Origin: Alkaliphilus sp.
Lineage (GTDB): Bacteria > Bacillota > Clostridia > Peptostreptococcales > Natronincolaceae
Reading direction: 5' to 3'
DNA length: 10,437 bases
Assembly (NCBI GenBank): GCA_023230535.1
Contig: JALNXC010000021.1
Location: 1 to 10,437, forward strand
Shown: positions 6,125 through 10,437 of the stretch, one piece after another
Position numbering within the stretch: the first letter of the stretch is position 1
Layout: every line of letters starts with the position of its first letter
The notes under the pieces: generated by a model
What the model was told of the DNA's origin: nothing
The model's input: only the letters and a program-made list of their open reading frames with translations
The model's database searches: none
Translations under genes and position numbers: made by a program

Positions 6125-6442
6125 TTAAAGTAAATTCTCATATTTTTGCTTTCCATGTAAAACTCGCATAATAATAACTTGATTTTTTTCTTCCTCAATT
6201 AAATAAAATATAACATAATTATTAATTATTAATTTTCTATATCCTTTATTTCCTAGATATTCATCAGCCACATGATTACAAGAAAAAGGAAACTTCCTTA
6301 ATCTCATAATTCCTTTTTCTATTCTTTCCAGAGTATTAGTAGCTGCAAATGTAGCAAATAGTTTTTCTGATATATATTGATAAATATTGTCTAAATCTTC
6401 TGCCGCTTTTGGGGTCATTTTTATAGTGTAATTATTTGCCAT
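6125..6442 (-). CDS. RelE/ParE-superfamily toxin
   Basis: This is the toxin of a type II toxin-antitoxin pair, 105 aa, complete. The fold pattern fits RelE/ParE. The opening strand YTIKMTPKAAEDLDNIYQYI leads into two helices, with Arg/Lys-rich ERIEKGIMRLRKFP at about 60-73. Strands YRKLIINNYVIFYLIEE and QVIIMRVLHGKQKYENLL close the domain. RelE relatives cut mRNA on the ribosome and ParE relatives block gyrase, and the sequence alone does not decide which applies. The VLHGKQKYENLL ending is common in ParE-like members. Its ATG overlaps the antitoxin stop by 11 bases, so translation is coupled and toxin output follows antitoxin output. It looks intact, in contrast to its pseudogene neighbours, as expected for an addiction module. 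Confidence 0.88.
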   Translation of the reverse strand: MANNYTIKMTPKAAEDLDNIYQYISEKLFATFAATNTLERIEKGIMRLRKFPFSCNHVADEYLGNKGYRKLIINNYVIFYLIEEEKNQVIIMRVLHGKQKYENLL

Positions 6443-6695
6443 ACCTGTCTTTTAAACTCTCAAATACTGCTTCAGCATCTAAAAGCTTTTCTCCGTTTTT
6501 TATTTGATTCTCTGCCTCTGCTAACTTCTCATATAAATCTGCTTTTGCCAATTTGTCTTTATAAGTTTCCATACTCATGACAACTAAGTGCCCATAGCCA
6601 TTCTTTGTAATATAGATAGGTTCTTTGCTTTCCTCACAAAGCCTTGATATTTCACTTGTATTTCTTAAATCTTTTATTGGCCTTATATCAATCAT
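6432..6695 (-). CDS. Phd/YefM-family antitoxin
   Basis: This 87-aa antitoxin is encoded first in the operon. The N-terminal domain, IRPIKDLRNTSEISRLCEES then EPIYITKNGYGHLVVMSMETY (about 4-48), is the Phd/YefM DNA-binding fold. The acidic and helical C-terminus, LYEKLAEAENQIKNGEKLLD onward, is the segment that wraps and neutralises the toxin. The ATG at 6693-6695 has a near-perfect GAGGAGGTA 7 bases upstream. Antitoxins of this family repress their own promoter, with the toxin as corepressor. A palindrome overlapping the promoter fits that mode. Confidence 0.9.
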   Translation of the reverse strand: MIDIRPIKDLRNTSEISRLCEESKEPIYITKNGYGHLVVMSMETYKDKLAKADLYEKLAEAENQIKNGEKLLDAEAVFESLKDRYGK

Positions 6696-6726
6696 AATAT
6701 TACCTCCTCAGATATATTATGACCTT

Positions 6727-6755
6727 ATTATAGCATAATTATGTTATATTTACTA
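6727..6755 (-). promoter_or_regulatory. Toxin-antitoxin promoter with overlapping palindromic operator
   Basis: On the minus strand an extended -10 TGCTATAAT (TATAAT at 6727-6732) lies about 32 bases before the antitoxin ATG. The -35 (TAGTAA, 6750-6755, 17-bp spacer) is weak. The 18-bp near-palindrome ATAGCATAATTATGTTAT (6730-6747, core CATAATTATG at 6734-6743) overlaps the -10 and is the obvious operator for antitoxin autorepression. Confidence 0.6.
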
Positions 6756-6874
6756 TTCGTTTTACTAATTTCTTTAAAACATAACAAAGTTCTCCTCTTT
6801 GATATAAAGTTTAATTAATTACCTGTTAGAAGCACATTTGAGATTTTTTAGGCAAACACCAAACACGCAAACAC

Positions 6875-6896
6875 GGGGACGGTTCTCCTGTTTGAG
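6875..6896. repeat. GGGGAC repeat, left flank of the RAYT gene
   Basis: GGGGACGGTTCTCCTGTTTG plus AG begins just beyond the 3' end of the RAYT gene. Its first 14 bases match the reverse complement of the right-flank copy at 10 of 14 positions (GGGGACGG shared exactly). It also matches the copy at 7880 in direct orientation except for small deletions. Confidence 0.6.
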
Positions 6897-6903
6897 TCCT
6901 TTT

Positions 6904-7671
6904 TTAAACCTTCACTTTATAGATCCTGTGAATGGTGAAGCCGGTAAGCCTTGATAACTGTCTCAAGGAAATCCCCCGATCTTTTTTTAGATATTTTATA
7001 ATCTCATCCTGGATTTCTTGCTCCATATTTTGAAGTTTAGACAAATCTATATTATATTTATCTAATGCTAAATCCCTCACATCTTTATCTGAAGGTGTCT
7101 TTTTCTCTTCATCAATATCTAGGCACCGGCTATCGGTGATTTCTATGTGAAATTTGCCAAGCTCTGCTACCGCTTCTTTTTTATCGGATGAAAACATCTG
7201 CAAAGCAAAATTGGTATCCACTATATTACTTGTTTTGTAGTATTCATTATAACTGCTCCATTTGTAATCTTCTGTATTGCTGACTAAACCTGCCTTTACC
7301 GGGTTCTGATGAATATAGCGTAACACAGTTAAAAAATAGGTATCGTCTTCTACCGGTTCACTTTTGAATCTACCCTGAAATAGATGCCCACTTCTATCAT
7401 ATTGCCGGTTATACCAATAGGCATAACTTACCCCTATTCGTCTCATGGTGTTTCCGATCTTCTCATTTCCTTCTTTAATCAATAAATGAAGATGATTCCC
7501 CATCAAGCAATAGGCATATAATTCAAAGGTAATTTCTTTTTTATATTCTCCTAAGGTTTTTATATATCTTGAATGATCCCTATCCTCAACAAAAATATTT
7601 TGCCGATTTATTCCTCTTACCATTACATGATATATTCCTGTTGAACTTAATAATCGCTTTGTTCGTGGCAA
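6904..7671 (-). CDS. REP-associated tyrosine transposase (RAYT, Y1/HUH family), complete
   Basis: This single-strand DNA nuclease belongs to the IS200/IS605-related RAYT group, which acts on short palindromic repeats. It has 255 aa. The start is TTG (7669-7671) with GGGGTGAT upstream. Typical opening: STGIYHVMVRGINRQNIF (10-27). The HUH pair is H60-L-H62 in MGNHLHLL, and the catalytic tyrosine is Y119 in LRYIHQNPVKAGLV. GHLFQGRFKSEPV (95-107) and YKWSSYNEY are further family blocks. The C-terminus (about 200-255) adds a helix-turn-helix-like segment, KDRGISLRQLSRLTGFTIHR, as in long clostridial RAYTs. No frameshift or missing catalytic residue is seen. Inverted GGGGAC repeats flank the gene, fitting the model of RAYTs mobilising their own repeats. 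A TATAAT lies at 7691-7696. Confidence 0.9.
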   Translation of the reverse strand: MPRTKRLLSSTGIYHVMVRGINRQNIFVEDRDHSRYIKTLGEYKKEITFELYAYCLMGNHLHLLIKEGNEKIGNTMRRIGVSYAYWYNRQYDRSGHLFQGRFKSEPVEDDTYFLTVLRYIHQNPVKAGLVSNTEDYKWSSYNEYYKTSNIVDTNFALQMFSSDKKEAVAELGKFHIEITDSRCLDIDEEKKTPSDKDVRDLALDKYNIDLSKLQNMEQEIQDEIIKYLKKDRGISLRQLSRLTGFTIHRIYKVKV

Positions 7672-7722
7672 TTCTAATCACCCCAAAGGTATTATAATCT
7701 GATATTTAAATTATATCGAACA

Positions 7723-7745
7723 AAGGATCCGTCCCCTTGTTTGAG
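7723..7745. repeat. GGGGAC repeat, right flank of the RAYT gene (inverted)
   Basis: AAGGATCCGTCCCCTTGTTT plus GAG, in the opposite orientation to the left-flank copy. It lies about 50 bases before the RAYT start codon. CTTGTTTGAG here and CCTGTTTGAG at the left flank are also direct near-repeats, so the two flanks share both inverted and direct similarity. Confidence 0.55.
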
Positions 7746-7823
7746 AAATCTATCTCTACTCTTATAACGTAAATTGGGGGCTTTTTGTGACAGGAAGAGA
7801 TTCAAATTATGGATAAAACATTA

Positions 7824-7851
7824 AAAAAATGGCCCCGTCTCGCCATTTTTT
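7824..7851. terminator. Perfect 10-bp hairpin AAAAAATGGC / GCCATTTTTT
   Basis: AAAAAATGGC (7824-7833) pairs perfectly with GCCATTTTTT (7842-7851) over an 8-nt loop. The A-arm and T-arm give a possible intrinsic terminator in both directions. It lies between the yibE/F remnant and the RAYT gene. The rest of 7746-8057 contains only scattered GGGGAC motifs and no gene. Confidence 0.5.
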
Positions 7852-7879
7852 AATATTGTCCCTATTTTAATTATGCATC

Positions 7880-7955
7880 GGGGACGGTTCCTGTTGCATT
7901 CCAAAAATAAATGTGATTTGCATTATTATATAAAGGCACCTTTACTTAAGGGGAC
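7880..7955. repeat. Two more GGGGAC repeat copies between RAYT and yibE/F
   Basis: GGGGACGGTTCCTGTTG (7880-7896) is nearly the left-flank RAYT repeat with two short deletions. GGGGACAGATGGTGT begins at 7950 and shares only the core. A degenerate TGTCCCTATTTTAA near 7856-7869 resembles TGTCCCCATTTTAA beside the toxin gene (6115-6128). No coding sequence overlaps them. Confidence 0.5.
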
Positions 7956-8057
7956 AGATGGTGTCGAGGGAGTGTCTGGTGTCTGATGTCAAGGGGATGC
8001 TTCGAAACTATTGAAAAACGATGTAAGAATATGTAAAATTAAATAAATGAACAACAC

Positions 8058-8100
8058 GAACAAACAACACAAAAGAACTGTCCCCTTGTGTTGTGTGTTC
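8058..8100. repeat. Long GGGGAC-type hairpin at the truncated end of yibE/F
   Basis: GAACAAACAACACAA (8058-8072) pairs with 8086-8100 at 14 of 15 positions around a 13-nt loop that contains GTCCCC. Read on the minus strand the unit includes GGGGACAGTTCTTTTGTG, matching the RAYT-flank consensus GGGGACRGTTC. The right arm touches the yibE/F stop codon. Confidence 0.65.
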
Positions 8101-9049
8101 ACATATTTATAAAATACAAAAACAAAGGTAAGGATGTACCCGCATATGCTAGTATTAATGTATTTGTCATAGTAGACATAATATCTTTTCCTACATTCAT
8201 TCCAGATTTAAATAGGGATATAGAAGATATAGTTGGTTGCTTTTTCTTCATTTCGAAGATAAAAGATGTAATAGACATTCCTATATCCATTACAGCGCCC
8301 ATAGTTCCTAAGATCATTCCACTAAACAACAACCCCTTATAATCTATAAGTATATTTGTATGTGTTACAAGTGCTTGAACATTATCATCGCAAAGGCCTG
8401 TAAGAGCCATTAAATTCCCAAAATAAAAGGCAAAAAGTCCGGCTATTATTGTTCCGCCTATAGTGCTTATAATTGCGCAAAAGCTTTTTTTGCTAAAACC
8501 GCTTATCAATATAAAGTTTATTAATATAGAAATTGAAGAAACTAGGATGGTAGCTAATATAGGATTAGTTTTATTTAATAATAGTGGTATTAGGCAAAAT
8601 ATAATCAACAAAAAAGTTGCTAATAGAGATAGAGTTGCAAATATTCCTTTGAATCCTCCAAAAATAATTAGTACAGCTATAAAGACAATAGTTATTATCT
8701 TAATTGTATTTTTTCTATTTATATCAAAAACACTAATCTGTTCAATGGCACCGTTAACTGATTGTAAACAAACAATTATAGACATATTTTTTCTAAATTC
8801 AACATCATTAGATGTTTCCAGAATGGGCATATGTTCAAGCTCAATTATTTTATTTTCATAAGGACCTTCTGTAAGTTTTGCTTTAATTCTATATATTGTT
8901 ATATCATTTTTTATTTCTTCTTTTAATTCAGTTATTATAGCTGTATAGTATTGATATTCCTTATCTTCTCCACAATAACAATCTATAGGAAGTATACAAA
9001 TAAAAATAAAAATTACTATAAAAATGAATATTTTATATAATTTTCTCAT
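8099..9049 (-). pseudogene. YibE/F-family membrane protein, C-terminally truncated
   Basis: This is a polytopic membrane protein of the YibE/F family, function unknown. The ATG has AGGAGG 5 bases upstream. The first 25 residues are a signal-like hydrophobic segment. Residues about 30-112 form a soluble extracytoplasmic domain (YYTAIITELKEEIKNDITIY). Membrane helices follow at about 116-133, 135-157, 162-183, 188-211 and 236-258. The conserved family core is visible: THTNILIDYKGLLFSGMILG, GAVMDIGMSITS and MNVGKDIMSTMTNTLILAYA. Typical members have about 370-390 residues. This one stops at 316, right after the TSLPLFLYF helix starts, so the last helices are missing. The stop lies in the arm of the GGGGAC hairpin, which suggests the repeat replaced the 3' end. 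Some function may remain, but I treat it as broken. Confidence 0.78.
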
Positions 9050-9167
9050 AAGTTCCTCCTTGTCCTATAAGAATTATCCTTAAATAAAATATTAACAAAA
9101 GTTGTAATTCATATTCTAGGATATGAGACAAGGTATGAAAATATGATTGCAAAATATGATGGGTACA

Positions 9168-9512
9168 CTATCCCCAATATGACAATTTCAAAAACATATT
9201 TACGATCTTTTGCAATTCGAAAAATTCTTCTTTGGCTAAAATATCGTAATCTTTACCATAAATACCCCTAGATTCCAAACTCCATAAAAATGATTTGAAA
9301 TTAGGATATTCATGGATATTTTTATTTAATAAGTATATAAAATGTTCCAGCTTTTTATAGTTAATTGTGTTGTTATTTTTTTCTTTTTCATATAAAGATA
9401 AATCCATTATTAATTCCAAGGGTTTTGTTACCTTATATCTGTAGCCATTGACATTATCGGGTAAAAAATCGTTTTTATAGTTTTTATAACTTTCACATAC
9501 TATCCTATACAT
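9168..9512 (-). CDS. Small unknown protein coupled to the RAYT-nucleotidyltransferase gene
   Basis: I do not recognise this 114-aa protein. It is soluble and probably mainly helical, with many Lys, Asn, Glu and Tyr residues and short aromatic blocks (ESYKNYKNDFLPDNVNGYRY, YKKLEHFIYLLNKNIHEYPN, FKSFLWSLESRGIYGKDYD). No RX4-6H motif of a HEPN RNase is visible. Its ATG overlaps the upstream stop by 8 bases (ATGTATAG) and has a strong GGGGAGG site encoded in the last codons of the upstream gene. The two proteins are therefore made together. Small partners next to nucleotidyltransferases are often toxin or antitoxin components. That role is only inferred from position here. Confidence 0.7.
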   Translation of the reverse strand: MYRIVCESYKNYKNDFLPDNVNGYRYKVTKPLELIMDLSLYEKEKNNNTINYKKLEHFIYLLNKNIHEYPNFKSFLWSLESRGIYGKDYDILAKEEFFELQKIVNMFLKLSYWG

Positions 9513-10437
9513 CGTATCCTCCCCTGAACTGTGATAACTTTTTTACAAACAAACCCCTTTTAGATTCATATAAATCATTTCTTGATAATACCTCATCTAC
9601 TATTTGATTTATTAATTTTCTATCCGCTATTTCTATCAGTTTATCAATATCCTCTATATCTTTTTGTTCCAGTCTGATTATTTTGCTTACGATTATATCT
9701 TCCGGAGATAATAAATACACATTTAAATATTCGAATTTATTTAATTTTATAGCTCTCTCCTTATATTTGGGTGATACAACAGTACTCTCATATTCTAACA
9801 TATCAAAATCTCTTAACTGCACAAAAACCCTTCCCAATGCAGAAGGATAATTTAAATCTATAAAATCAAAATCCCTTGTGGCCCTTTCGGTATATTGCCC
9901 TAATATACAGGCAGCGCCCCCTAAAAAATATATATCAAAAGGCCTTATATCAAAAGCCTTTGCAACCTTTTCCAGGTCCTCCTCGATTTCTAAAAATTCA
10001 CAATCATCTTCTTTTAAATGAAATGCTTCAAACTGTTCTATTGATCCCTGAAATAACCCCAAAATTATTTGTTTTTCGGTAGTGTCTACCAGCACATTAC
10101 TCCCACTCGCACTCGTATAACTATTATAACTACTCCATTCATAGGCTGATACATCCGATACCACTTTTGCCTTAACGGGGTTATTATGTATGTATCTGAG
10201 TGCCTGAATAAGATATTCTTCCGTGCCAATAATCTCGCTCTTGAATCTATCTTGAAATACATGGCCTACCCTTTTATATTTATGGTTATATCTACCCGCA
10301 AACTTGATATTAATCCATTTGAACGTTTCTGACATTTCCTGCAACCCAGAATGAAGCAAAAGATGAACATGATTGTCCATTAAACAATAAGCTACTACTG
10401 TAATCTTATTGCCCTCCACCGTATGCTGCAACAACTC
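9505..10437 (-). CDS. RAYT transposase domain fused to a DUF6036-like nucleotidyltransferase; 5' end beyond window
   Basis: The frame is open to the window edge, so the N-terminus is cut (311 codons remain including the stop). Counting from the first complete codon (10435-10437), residues 1 to about 150 are a Y1/HUH RAYT domain: H23-V-H25 in MDNHVHLLL, GHVFQDRFKSEII, and catalytic tyrosine Y82 in LRYIHNNPVKAKVV. About 20 residues of the family's middle region (FHLKEDDCEFLEIEE) follow. The C-terminal RAYT helices are replaced, in frame, by a nucleotidyltransferase fold from about 154: FDIYFLGGAACILGQ, then TRDFDFIDL (G163-G164 and D179-x-D181), and LSPEDIIVSKI (223-233). This resembles DUF6036/AbiEii-like proteins. 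Both motif sets are intact. The next gene overlaps it. A stand-alone nucleotidyltransferase that captured a RAYT by deletion is the alternative. Confidence 0.82.
   Translation of the reverse strand, partial: ELLQHTVEGNKITVVAYCLMDNHVHLLLHSGLQEMSETFKWINIKFAGRYNHKYKRVGHVFQDRFKSEIIGTEEYLIQALRYIHNNPVKAKVVSDVSAYEWSSYNSYTSASGSNVLVDTTEKQIILGLFQGSIEQFEAFHLKEDDCEFLEIEEDLEKVAKAFDIRPFDIYFLGGAACILGQYTERATRDFDFIDLNYPSALGRVFVQLRDFDMLEYESTVVSPKYKERAIKLNKFEYLNVYLLSPEDIIVSKIIRLEQKDIEDIDKLIEIADRKLINQIVDEVLSRNDLYESKRGLFVKKLSQFRGGYDV

Noticed and set aside
9168..9512. HEPN RNase partner of the nucleotidyltransferase
   Set aside because: No RX4-6H motif is visible, so the HEPN label is not supported although the gene arrangement is suggestive.
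1..10437. CRISPR arrays, tRNA or rRNA genes
   Set aside because: No regularly spaced identical repeats and no cloverleaf or rRNA-like stretches were seen. The repeats present are irregular GGGGAC units and IS-end repeats.

Overview
The window looks like accessory or decaying chromosomal DNA from a low-GC Firmicute, most likely a Clostridia member. The evidence is strong AGGAGG-type ribosome binding sites, occasional TTG starts, AT-rich promoters, and protein families common in that group (MetY, YibE/F, Phd/ParE, REP-associated tyrosine transposases). Nearly every gene is on the minus strand. The exception is an insertion-sequence remnant at 2029-3483. Species cannot be assigned from the sequence alone.

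Layout from left to right. (1) 1-890: the N-terminal two thirds of metY, an O-acetylhomoserine sulfhydrylase, running off the left edge. (2) 1018-1944: an unrecognised coiled-coil protein with its own promoter, next to the IS remnant. (3) 2029-3483: a Mu/Tn7/IstAB-style two-gene element. It has lost most of its transposase, and its AAA+ ATPase is split by a 56-bp insert. It ends at two perfect 17-bp direct repeats and ...TCGACA, probably the element's right end. (4) 3484-3854: no protein gene, but a large nested inverted repeat (3634-3787) flanked by 8-bp direct repeats. (5) 3855-5592: a visibly GC-richer block of broken regulatory and resistance-like genes. These are a PEP-synthase ATP-grasp domain fused in frame to a scrap of an MFS transporter, the C-terminal half of a TetR regulator, and a MerR regulator with an in-frame TAG. 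(6) 5700-6100: a frameshifted and truncated AraC/GyrI-type effector domain. (7) 6125-6755: an apparently intact Phd/ParE-RelE toxin-antitoxin operon with a palindrome over its promoter. (8) 6875-7745: a REP-associated tyrosine transposase (RAYT) between inverted GGGGAC repeats. (9) 7746-8098: repeats and hairpins only. (10) 8099-9049: a YibE/F membrane protein that stops early inside a GGGGAC hairpin. (11) 9168-10437: a RAYT fused in frame to a nucleotidyltransferase domain, translationally coupled to a small unknown protein.

Two themes connect the parts. First, a short repeat with the core GGGGACRGTTC (R = purine) surrounds the complete RAYT. It also sits at the broken edges of the transposase, the GyrI domain and yibE/F, as if RAYT-type repeat movement and gene erosion went together here. 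Second, several junctions (pps-MFS, MerR-TetR, RAYT-nucleotidyltransferase) join unrelated domains. The first two look like deletion scars. The third keeps an open frame, two sets of catalytic motifs and a coupled downstream gene, and is the best candidate for a new functional arrangement.
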